Source: Amycolatopsis sp. NBC_01488
Lineage (GTDB): Bacteria > Actinomycetota > Actinomycetes > Mycobacteriales > Pseudonocardiaceae
Reading direction: 5' to 3'
Assembly (NCBI RefSeq): GCF_036227105.1
Contig: NZ_CP109434.1
Span: forward strand, 6,358,501 to 6,422,500
DNA: 64,000 bases
The position numbers and the translations under genes were made by a program. Positions 1-7,224 of the stretch are shown here, one piece after another (position 1 is the first letter of the stretch; the number at the start of each line of letters is the position of its first letter). The notes under the pieces were generated by a model. The model saw only the letters and a program-made list of their open reading frames with translations. It was not told the origin of the DNA and did not search any database.

Positions 1-1056
1 GCCGGGAGAATCGCGGACGGCCTGCCCGCCCGTCTGGCCCGTGACCTCGGCGAGGAGACGACCTGGCGCGTCGAGCACGAGACGCAGTCCCTTCCGCTCA
101 ACGAGGAGGGTGACATTCCCATGCTGGTCCTGGCGGAGGAGCGCCGGGCCGAACACGGCTGGGACCTGCTGGTGCTGATCACGGACCTCCCGCGGCGGGC
201 CGGCACGGTCCCGATCGCGTCGGACTACAACACCGACCACGGCGTGGCGATGGTGTCGTTGCCCGCGCTCGGGGCCCTGCGCCTGCGCCACCGAGTGCGC
301 CGGCTGATCGTGCACCTGGTCCGGCACCTGGTGGCGCGCCGCGCGGCGAAGGAGGCCGATCCGCCGAGGGAGATCCTAGACCGGCTGCGGGAGCTGCTGG
401 CGCCGACGCGGCACATCCGCGGCCGCGGCGCCGCCGACGAGCACCTGGCCCTGGTGGGTGTGCGCGGCCGCCTGCGGCTGCTCGCGGGGATGATCCGGGA
501 CAACCGCCCGTGGCGGCTGGTGCCCAACCTCGCCGGAGCCACCGCGGCCGCGGCGGCCACCGCCGCGTACGGCATCATCACCACGTCGTTCTGGAAGCTC
601 GCCGAAGCCCTGCCCGCGCTGCGGCTGGCCGGGATCACGGTACTGGCGATCGTGGTCATGTCGGGCTGGCTGATGGTGCACAACCACCTCTGGGACTCCC
701 CGTCCGGGCACCTCGAACGGCGGAAAGCCCTGCTGTACAACGCCTCGACCGCGCTGACTCTGTCGATCGGAGTCGCCTGCATGTACGCCATCCTCTTTGT
801 GCTGGCGCTGCTGGCGTCGATCGTCCTGATCGAAGGCACCTACCTGGGGCAGGTCCTCGGCCATCCGGCCGGGCCCGTCTCCTACCTCAAGCTGGTGTGG
901 CTCTCGACCTCCGTGGGCATCGTCGCCGGGGCGGTGGGCTCGAGCCTCGAAGACGAGGAACGTGTCCGCCGGGCGACCTACAGCCGGCGTGAGCGGGAGC
1001 GGCAGCTGCGCAGCCGCGAGCGCGCCGAGGAAGCCGAAAGCGGCGGTGCCGGCTGA
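1..1056 (+). CDS. Membrane protein of unknown function, 5' end outside the window
   Basis: The frame is open from the first base, so the true start lies upstream; the ATG at 121 is probably internal. The visible part is a soluble N-terminal region of roughly 190 residues, then about four hydrophobic segments: an Ala-rich helix starting NLAGATAAAAA, one containing VLAIVVMSGWLM, a long one containing ACMYAILFVLALLASIVLI, and a last one around SVGIVAGAVGSS. The C-terminal tail is highly charged (RRERERQLRSRERAEE) and is probably cytoplasmic. I recognise no catalytic motif or family. It runs codirectionally with the following MerR gene across a 90-base gap, but that gene has its own promoter, so they are probably not one unit. 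Confidence 0.75.
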   Translation, partial: AGRIADGLPARLARDLGEETTWRVEHETQSLPLNEEGDIPMLVLAEERRAEHGWDLLVLITDLPRRAGTVPIASDYNTDHGVAMVSLPALGALRLRHRVRRLIVHLVRHLVARRAAKEADPPREILDRLRELLAPTRHIRGRGAADEHLALVGVRGRLRLLAGMIRDNRPWRLVPNLAGATAAAAATAAYGIITTSFWKLAEALPALRLAGITVLAIVVMSGWLMVHNHLWDSPSGHLERRKALLYNASTALTLSIGVACMYAILFVLALLASIVLIEGTYLGQVLGHPAGPVSYLKLVWLSTSVGIVAGAVGSSLEDEERVRRATYSRRERERQLRSRERAEEAESGGAG

Positions 1057-1146
1057 GCGGGATGCGCCGACGGTGGCCGGTTCCGGAAGTCGCGGTGCAG
1101 AGCAGGTTCCCTCGAGAGGCTGGTCACGGGGGCGTAGCTTCCAGGT

Positions 1147-1512
1147 ATGAGGATCGGCGAGTTGTCCCGGCGCACCGGCGTGAGTTCGCGCTCCCTGCGG
1201 TACTACGAAGCGCAGGGCCTGTTGACCAGCACCCGCTCCGACGCCGGGCAGCGGCACTACTCCGACGCCGAGGTCGAGCGCGTGTCGCTCATCCGGCAGC
1301 TGTTCGAGGCGGGCTTGTCGAGCCGGGTGATCGCGATGGTGCTGCCGTGCGTCGAGACTCCCGGGGATCCGGGCGTCGTCGAGTTCGCGTTCGCGACGAT
1401 GAAGCGCGAGCGCGACCGGATCGACGCGGAGATCGCGCGCCTGGCCGAGACCCGGGACGCGCTCGACGTGCTGCTCAGCGCCAACAGCCGGCACCGCGCG
1501 AAGCTGGCCTGA
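1147..1512 (+). CDS. MerR family transcriptional regulator
   Basis: The protein has 121 residues, normal for a short MerR protein. The N-terminal winged helix-turn-helix is clear (MRIGELSRRTGVSSRSLRYY), followed by the usual coiled coil and the ending typical of effector-poor MerR members (ERDRIDAEIARLAETRDALD). No cysteine pair of the metal-sensing type is present, so an organic or redox inducer is more likely than a metal. A TAGCTT box at 1135-1140 lies 6 nt before the ATG and no Shine-Dalgarno is visible, so the mRNA is probably leaderless. The next gene, an oxidoreductase, is preceded by a textbook MerR-type promoter and is the likely target. Confidence 0.93.
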   Translation: MRIGELSRRTGVSSRSLRYYEAQGLLTSTRSDAGQRHYSDAEVERVSLIRQLFEAGLSSRVIAMVLPCVETPGDPGVVEFAFATMKRERDRIDAEIARLAETRDALDVLLSANSRHRAKLA

Positions 1513-1535
1513 CGTGTGACCCGCGCCTCAGCCGG

Positions 1536-1567
1536 TTGCCCCTGACACCGGTGTCAGCGGTCAGGAT
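1536..1567 (+). promoter_or_regulatory. MerR-type promoter with 16-bp operator
   Basis: A perfect palindrome CTGACACCGGTGTCAG at 1542-1557 lies between a -35-like TTGCCC (1536-1541) and a -10-like CAGGAT (1562-1567). The spacer is 19-20 bp. This lengthened spacer with a central dyad is the hallmark of promoters that MerR proteins activate by DNA distortion. It lies 50-80 bp upstream of the oxidoreductase ATG and directly downstream of the merR gene. Confidence 0.75.
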
Positions 1568-1617
1568 GGCCGCAGAGCCCGGAACGCCCGGGCCGGTCAC
1601 CCGGAAAGGCGCGGAAA

Positions 1618-2541
1618 ATGGGACAGGCATGGGGTTTCGGCAGGCATGGCGGGCCGGAAGTGCAGGAGTTCTTCGACCGCCCCGATCCCGTTCCCGGTCG
1701 CGGTGAGGTGCTGATCCGGGTCGACGTCGCCGGGGTGAACCCCCTCGATCACCTCCTGCGCGCGGGCCTGGTTCCCGGGCTCGACGGCGGGCGGCCGTTT
1801 CCGCGCGTGCTGGGCATGGAAGCAGCGGGAACCGTTCTCGCCCTGGGGGAGGACGTCGACGGGCTCGAGGTGGGGGATGCGGTCTTCGGCTTCGCGCTCA
1901 CCGGCGGCGGCACCTACGCCGAGACGACGGTGCTGTCCGCGCCGAACACCGCGCGCATCCCGGCGGGTCTGCCGGCCACCGTGGCGGCGACCCTTCCGGT
2001 GGCGGGGACGACCGCGGTGGACGTGCTCGACCAGCTCGGCCTGCCGGCCGGCGCCGCGATCCTGGTGAACGGCGTCGGGGGTGGGGTCGGCCTCGCGGTC
2101 GCCCGGCTGGCCGCGGCGCGGGAGCTGCACGTGGTCGGCACCGGCAGCGCCGCCAAACGTGAGCCGGCCGAGACCGTCGGGGCGCGATTCGTCGACTACA
2201 CCACCGACGACGTCGTCGCCGCGGCCCGTGAGCTGGTTCCCGGCGGTTTCGACGGGATCGTCGACCTGGTCGGCGGCTCCGCGCTGCGGGCGGTCGCCCC
2301 GCTGGCGCGGGATCCCCGCAATGTCCTCGCCGTGGGCGATCAGTCCGTGGTCGACATCGGCGGCCGTTTCGTCGAGCGCCGCCTCGACCGCGAGAACCTG
2401 CAGCGCGCCGCCCGGCTGGCGCTCGACGGAGTCCTCGCACCGGCGATCACGGCGGTCCACCCGTTGTCCGACGCCCCGGCCGCGCTCGCCACCGTCGAGA
2501 GCGGTCACACGTCGGGCAAGGTCGTCATCAAGGTGACCTGA
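1618..2541 (+). CDS. NADPH:quinone oxidoreductase-like (zinc-free MDR family)
   Basis: This 307-residue protein belongs to the medium-chain dehydrogenase/reductase superfamily. It shows the GroES-like N-terminal domain (GEVLIRVDVAGVNPLDHLLR, then LGMEAAGTVLALGEDV) and a Rossmann domain with an NGVGGGVG dinucleotide loop near residues 146-153. No structural or catalytic zinc cysteines are seen, which fits quinone or enone reductases rather than alcohol dehydrogenases. The expected activity is NAD(P)H-dependent reduction of quinones or electrophilic double bonds in the cytoplasm. It lies directly downstream of a MerR-type operator, so it is probably induced by electrophiles through the adjacent MerR protein. 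The substrate cannot be told. Confidence 0.88.
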   Translation: MGQAWGFGRHGGPEVQEFFDRPDPVPGRGEVLIRVDVAGVNPLDHLLRAGLVPGLDGGRPFPRVLGMEAAGTVLALGEDVDGLEVGDAVFGFALTGGGTYAETTVLSAPNTARIPAGLPATVAATLPVAGTTAVDVLDQLGLPAGAAILVNGVGGGVGLAVARLAAARELHVVGTGSAAKREPAETVGARFVDYTTDDVVAAARELVPGGFDGIVDLVGGSALRAVAPLARDPRNVLAVGDQSVVDIGGRFVERRLDRENLQRAARLALDGVLAPAITAVHPLSDAPAALATVESGHTSGKVVIKVT

Positions 2542-2580
2542 GCTGCTCGAGGTGGTGAGTGAACGGCGGTCGTCGGGCGC

Positions 2581-4506
2581 TCACTCCTGCGCCGCGCAGG
2601 CCTCCGCCTTCGCCGAATACTTTGCCACCGGGCCCAGGGTCAGCATTCCGCTGGCGGCGCCGGCGTCTTCCTCGCGGGCGGTGCGCAGCGCGGCCGCGGC
2701 CCGCGCGGCGACGCTGCGCTCGCCGAGGCGCGCCGCGGCGTGGGCGGTCAGGCACCACATCGCCTCTTGCACGTGGTCGTGCGGTGGTTCCGGCGCTGCC
2801 GCGAGGGCGGCGCGGGCTTCCTCCTGCCGGCCCTGGGCGAGCAGCACGTGCGGGCGTGCCCAGTGCAGGTACGGACCCCAGTCGAGGTGCTGGTCGGTGG
2901 GTGCGGCGCGGTCGTGCAGGAGGCGCAAACCCAGCAGGGCGAGCGGAAACAGGCCACGGTGCAGTCCCGGCATTCCGGCCGTCCGGAGTGCTTCCTCGGC
3001 CGCGCGGTACTGCGCCGCGGCCGTAGCGGCGGTCGGCCCGCCGGGTTCGGTGCTGCGGGCGGCCGTCACCCGGGCCCGGAACCAGGCGGTGAGGACCGCG
3101 ACGAGGGGAGCCTCCGTGGTGGCGGCGAGCTCGTCGGCCGCCTTGGCGTGTGCGGCCGCGGTGTCGAGGTCGCCGCGGGCCGAGGCGGATTGCAGGCGGA
3201 CGAGCCGGCCGAGGACGGCGAAGTTCGGCAGGTCGTGGCGGGTCGCCAGGTCGAGGATTTCGGCGCCGATCCCGTCTCGGGTGGCCGCGAGCCCGGGACG
3301 GGTGAAGGACTGCAGGAACACGCCGTTGAGCGCGAACGCCAGCAGGGCGGGATCGGCCAGCTCCCGGGCCAGTGCCTCGGCCTGGCGTGCTGCCTGCCGG
3401 GCGTGGCTCAGCTCGGCTGCGGCGAGGTCGGCGCTGCGGCTTTCGACGGCGATCGTGGCCAGGAGACGCGCTCTCAGGTCGGCGGGGCCGTCCGGGCCGA
3501 GCCGGGTGAGCGTGCGTTCGGCGGCCGCGACGACGGCCTGGGACTGCGCGGGGTCGTCGGCGCGACTCCAGATCGCGGGCACGTCGTAGGCGCCGATGAT
3601 CCGGGCGGTCAGCGGGAGGTCCCCGGTGCGTTCCGCCGCCTGGATCGCGGCGAGCCGGTCGCGCCGCGAGTGGACGAGGGCGTCGCCGCCCGCCAGCGCG
3701 AGCGTGCGGGCCAAGTCCACCGTGGTGCGCGGGCCGAGCCGGACAGCGGCACCGGTCCACGGCGTGCCACCGGCGGGTCCGGTGAGGATGTCGGCCTCCA
3801 GGCGTCGCAGGTCGGCTCCGGGGTCGAGCCCGAGCTGGTCGGCGAGCACCCGGCGGGCGCGGCGGAGGGTGGCGAGGGCGTCGGCTTGGCGACCCGCGCG
3901 GTGCAGGGCGCGGGCCAGCAGCCCCCAGGCCGGCTCGCGCCACGGGTGTTCGGTGACGTGGGCGCCGAGTTCGGCGACGAGATCGGCGCCGTGCCCCGAG
4001 TCGAGGAGGATGCCGGCGCGGAGTTCCAGCGCCGCCAGTCTCAGCTCCTCCAGCCGGTTCCGTTCACGCTGCGCCCACGGCGAATCCGGCACGTCGGCGT
4101 AGGCGGGTCCGCGCCAGTCCGCGAGCGCCGCCCCGAGGTCGGTCACCGCGCCGGGGGAGTGGCGTGTTCGGGTGAGCGCGTCCTCGAACCGGTGGACGTC
4201 GACGTGCTCGCGGGGCAGGCGCAGCGCGTATCCGGGGCCTTCGGTGACGATCACCCGCGGCGGCGTGCGAGGCGGCCGTTCGGGTTCGAGCGCGCGGCGC
4301 AGTGCGGCGACGAACGTCCGCAACGCCCCCACCGCGCGGGCCGGCGGCTCGAGCCACAGGTCGCCGACCAGGGTGTCGGTGGTGACCAGCCGCCCCTCGG
4401 CGGCGACGAGCCGGGCGAGCACCTCGCGGTGGCGGGGACCACCGAGGTCCACTCGCGTGCCGTCGTCGCCCAGGGCCCGCACGGCACCGAGCACGTCGAT
4501 TCGCAT
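2581..4506 (-). CDS. SARP/AfsR-type regulator with BTAD domain
   Basis: The protein has 641 residues. Residues 1-95 form an OmpR-like winged helix (MRIDVLGAVRAL at the start, then LRTFVAALRRALEP). Residues about 100-245 form the bacterial transcriptional activation domain, recognisable by GLLARALHRAGRQADALATL followed by LADQLGLDPGADLRRLEADI. The remaining 380 residues are Ala/Arg-rich helical repeats resembling TPR-type segments. No Walker A P-loop is visible, so the central ATPase of AfsR is absent, unlike full AfsR/DnrI-plus-NB-ARC proteins. It is convergent with the oxidoreductase and divergent from the hydrolase across about 110 bases, so the hydrolase could be a target. No secondary-metabolite cluster is present here, so its regulon is unknown. 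Confidence 0.9.
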   Translation of the reverse strand: MRIDVLGAVRALGDDGTRVDLGGPRHREVLARLVAAEGRLVTTDTLVGDLWLEPPARAVGALRTFVAALRRALEPERPPRTPPRVIVTEGPGYALRLPREHVDVHRFEDALTRTRHSPGAVTDLGAALADWRGPAYADVPDSPWAQRERNRLEELRLAALELRAGILLDSGHGADLVAELGAHVTEHPWREPAWGLLARALHRAGRQADALATLRRARRVLADQLGLDPGADLRRLEADILTGPAGGTPWTGAAVRLGPRTTVDLARTLALAGGDALVHSRRDRLAAIQAAERTGDLPLTARIIGAYDVPAIWSRADDPAQSQAVVAAAERTLTRLGPDGPADLRARLLATIAVESRSADLAAAELSHARQAARQAEALARELADPALLAFALNGVFLQSFTRPGLAATRDGIGAEILDLATRHDLPNFAVLGRLVRLQSASARGDLDTAAAHAKAADELAATTEAPLVAVLTAWFRARVTAARSTEPGGPTAATAAAQYRAAEEALRTAGMPGLHRGLFPLALLGLRLLHDRAAPTDQHLDWGPYLHWARPHVLLAQGRQEEARAALAAAPEPPHDHVQEAMWCLTAHAAARLGERSVAARAAAALRTAREEDAGAASGMLTLGPVAKYSAKAEACAAQE

Positions 4507-4617
4507 GCCCCCATCATCGGTGCCCGCGCCCGGGTGCGCCGCGGCGCACTGATCGGTTGCTGATCGCCGTCGCCCACGCTGGCCGAGTCAGGTTCCCGAC
4601 CGGAAGAACGGCCTTCG

Positions 4618-5496
4618 ATGACACTCTCCATGCCCGGTTTCGACCACGTCCGCCTGCCCGGTGCCGGCGGTGTCGAGCTGGCTGCCGCGATCGGCGGCAG
4701 CGGCAGCCCGGTGGTCCTGCTGCACGGTTTCCCCCAGACGCACCTGATGTGGCGGCACGTCGCCGAGCGGCTGGCCGGCGAGCACACGGTGATCTGCCCC
4801 GACCTGCGCGGCTACGGCGCCAGCGACAAGCCGCCGGCCACCGGCGAGGACGTGTACGCCAAGCGCACCATGGCCGCCGACGTCGTGGCACTGGCGGCGG
4901 CGCTCGGCCACGAGCGCTTCGCCGTCGTCGGCCACGACCGGGGTGCCCTGGTCGCCTTCCGGGCGGGCTTGGACCACCCCGAGACCGTCTCGCACCTGGG
5001 CATCCTCGACGTCGTCCCGACGCTGGACATGTGGCACGTCCTGCACGGGGTCCGGGCGGCGGTCGGCTACCACCTCTTCCTCATGGCGCAGCCGCCGGGC
5101 CTGCCGGAGACGATGATCGCCAACAGCGCGGACGCGTTCTTCGGCTCGTTCCTCGACGCCTGGGCCAACGACCCGGCCGCGATCCCGGCGGAGGTCCGCG
5201 CCGAGTACCTGCGGGCGAGCGCGGCCGGGGTGCCGTCGATCGTCGCGGACTACCGGGCCTCGGCGGGGATCGATGTCACGCATGATCAGGCCGACCTGGA
5301 CGCCGGTTCGCAGCTGGCCATGCCGGTGACGGTCGTCCAGCAGGACTGGGGTGCGCAGCTGGGTTACGACGCCGCCGGGGTGTGGCAGGCGTGGGCGCCG
5401 GACCTGGATCACCGGCTGACCCGCGCGGGACATTTCATGGCCGAAGAAGCACCTGCCGAGATCACGGCGGCGATCCGGGACCTGCTGGCTCGCTGA
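4618..5496 (+). CDS. Alpha/beta hydrolase, haloacetate-dehalogenase/epoxide-hydrolase type
   Basis: The protein has 292 residues with a complete alpha/beta-hydrolase fold: oxyanion motif HGFPQTHLMWR, PDLRGYGASD, nucleophile elbow GHDRGA with Asp107, a probable acid at Asp131 and the catalytic His272 in RAGHFMAEE. An Asp nucleophile means an alkyl-enzyme ester mechanism, as in haloacetate dehalogenases and epoxide hydrolases. From family knowledge, fluoroacetate dehalogenase uses two arginines and a His/Trp/Tyr halide pocket. Here the first arginine (Arg108), the His (152) and the Tyr (212) are kept, but the second arginine is Leu111 and the Trp is Leu153. True fluoroacetate activity is therefore doubtful and an epoxide or larger halide is equally possible. 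Confidence 0.88.
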   Translation: MTLSMPGFDHVRLPGAGGVELAAAIGGSGSPVVLLHGFPQTHLMWRHVAERLAGEHTVICPDLRGYGASDKPPATGEDVYAKRTMAADVVALAAALGHERFAVVGHDRGALVAFRAGLDHPETVSHLGILDVVPTLDMWHVLHGVRAAVGYHLFLMAQPPGLPETMIANSADAFFGSFLDAWANDPAAIPAEVRAEYLRASAAGVPSIVADYRASAGIDVTHDQADLDAGSQLAMPVTVVQQDWGAQLGYDAAGVWQAWAPDLDHRLTRAGHFMAEEAPAEITAAIRDLLAR

Positions 5497-5533
5497 CGGC
5501 TGGAACCGGAACAGTCCACTGCCCGGCTCTCCT

Positions 5534-5560
5534 CTCGTCATCCGCCGGAAGGATGACGAG
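5534..5560. terminator. Bidirectional hairpin between convergent genes
   Basis: A perfect 10-bp stem, CTCGTCATCC (5534-5543) pairing with GGATGACGAG (5551-5560) around a 7-nt loop, follows the hydrolase stop and overlaps the stop codon of the opposing monooxygenase. There is no strong U tract on either strand, so termination strength is uncertain. Confidence 0.6.
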
Positions 5561-6986
5561 CCGGGTTCCCTTGATGTGACGAGAGGGTGCTCAGCGCGTC
5601 GGGCAGACCCGAGACGTCCGGCAGGCGGGCGCCGATGTACCCGTCGGGGCGGACGAGCAGGGCGCCGCCCGGAGGGAGGCCGCAGCGCTCGGCCGGAATC
5701 CGCTCGACACGCAGTGGCCACGGCCCGGCCGATTCCCAGCTCGACGCGGTGAACACCGCGAAGCCGTTGGTGCAGGCGTCGAGCGTCGATCGGCCGGGCG
5801 CCAGCCAGAAGTGCGGCATGCGGTGGCCCGGCTCCGCGGTGGGGACGTAGCCGGTGCCCGGCTCGGCGGGCTCGGGCGGCCCGAGCACGGCGGCGGAGCG
5901 GTAGGCGGTCCCGAGGACCAGGCCGAGCTGGGCGAAGTACTGCTCCGACCACGGCAGTTCACCCACCCGGGCTTGCCTGACCAGCCGGGCGTTCGCCACC
6001 GCCTGCTCGAGCGTCCGGTGCGCGACCGGACGCCGTTCCGGCTCGTACGTCGCCGGCAGGCCGGGCCCGGCCCACCCGCGCAGCACACCCGCGAGCTTCC
6101 AGCACAGGTTGTGCACGTCGGCGATGCCGGTGTTCAGGCCGAGCCCGCCGATCGGCGGGACCGGGTGGGCCGCGTCCCCGGCGAGGAAGACCCGGCCGCG
6201 GCCGAAGCTCGAGGCGACGAACGCCGTCATCACCCACTGCTGCACGCGCAGCACGTCGACCCGGACGTCCGCGCCCAGCGCACGCGAGACGTGGCCGGCC
6301 CAGCCGGTGTCCGCCGGTGTCGGGCCGAACCAGGCCCAGCCGCCTTCGGGATGGACCGGGACCAGCGAGCCGTGCGGGGTGAAGCAGACGCCGGTGGGCT
6401 CGACGTGGCCGAGGTCGGCGTCGAACACGACTGTCGTGAAGCTGCCCAGCGTCCCGGGTCCGTCGGTGCCGATCCGGAGCAGGTCCCGGACGGTCGAGTT
6501 CGCGCCGTCCGCGGCCAGCAGGAACCGCGTGCGGACGCGGCTCCCGTCGCCGAGCACGGCCACGACGCCGTCGGCTTCCTCGGTCACGTCGACCAGGGCG
6601 GCCCCGAACCGGACGGGGTCGCCGGCCGCGGCGAGCAGCGTCGGTTCCAGCCGGTCCTGCGACGTGACGACGCCGAGGGCGGGGGACTCGGGCACCGGGT
6701 CGTGGACGCCCAGCATGGGCGCGGACGCCAGGTCGGGGCCGCACAAGGTTTCGCGGAAGCGGACGCGACCGTACGCCGGTGAAAACGCCCGGGCCGTGAT
6801 CGCGGCATCGAGACCGAGGCCGCGGTAGATCTCCATCGACCGGACGTTGATCAGCCGGGACCGCGGGAACGGCGAGAGTTCGGCGCGTTTCTCGACCAGC
6901 AGGGTCCGCACGCCCCAGCGGTCCAGCAGCGCCCGGGCGGTGAGCCCCACCGGGCCGCCCCCGACGATCAGCACCTCAGCGTCCAC
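5538..6986 (-). CDS. FAD-dependent aromatic monooxygenase (group A, PheA/TfdB type)
   Basis: The protein has 482 residues. FAD-binding motifs appear in order: the dinucleotide fold VLIVGGGPVGLTA near residue 5, the central LLAADGANSTVRDLL, and GRVFLAGDAAHPVPPIGG followed by GLNTGIADVHNLCWKL, which contacts the FAD ribityl chain. These are characteristic of single-component NAD(P)H-dependent hydroxylases of phenols or polyketide aromatics. The C-terminal thioredoxin-like domain is short compared with 530-600-residue phenol hydroxylases. It stands alone, convergent with the alpha/beta hydrolase and divergent from the large orphan protein. The substrate is unknown. Confidence 0.9.
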   Translation of the reverse strand: MDAEVLIVGGGPVGLTARALLDRWGVRTLLVEKRAELSPFPRSRLINVRSMEIYRGLGLDAAITARAFSPAYGRVRFRETLCGPDLASAPMLGVHDPVPESPALGVVTSQDRLEPTLLAAAGDPVRFGAALVDVTEEADGVVAVLGDGSRVRTRFLLAADGANSTVRDLLRIGTDGPGTLGSFTTVVFDADLGHVEPTGVCFTPHGSLVPVHPEGGWAWFGPTPADTGWAGHVSRALGADVRVDVLRVQQWVMTAFVASSFGRGRVFLAGDAAHPVPPIGGLGLNTGIADVHNLCWKLAGVLRGWAGPGLPATYEPERRPVAHRTLEQAVANARLVRQARVGELPWSEQYFAQLGLVLGTAYRSAAVLGPPEPAEPGTGYVPTAEPGHRMPHFWLAPGRSTLDACTNGFAVFTASSWESAGPWPLRVERIPAERCGLPPGGALLVRPDGYIGARLPDVSGLPDALSTLSSHQGNPARHPSGG

Positions 6987-7224
6987 CCGACCACCCTCGC
7001 GGACGCGCCGGCCCGAGGCAACGTCCGGTTGGGCAGCGGATCGGGCTCACCAACGCACGAGAAGCACGTGGTCGCACACCGGCGTCGCCGCCATCAACTC
7101 GTCGTGGGCCGATCGGGCAGTCGCCGGTGCCCCGAAGATCGCGCGCCGGACCGGTCGGCCGTAACGCCTCCGGTGGCAACGTATTACCTCGGCGGCAGGG
7201 ACCGCCATGATCGGGGAGGGACGG

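Noticed and set aside
2557-2586. Hairpin between the convergent oxidoreductase and SARP genes
   Set aside because: It is only a 6-bp stem with an 18-nt loop and no U tract, too weak to call a terminator.
2581-4506. SARP gene as a sign of a secondary-metabolite cluster
   Set aside because: No polyketide, NRPS, terpene or RiPP biosynthetic gene is present on either side within the window.
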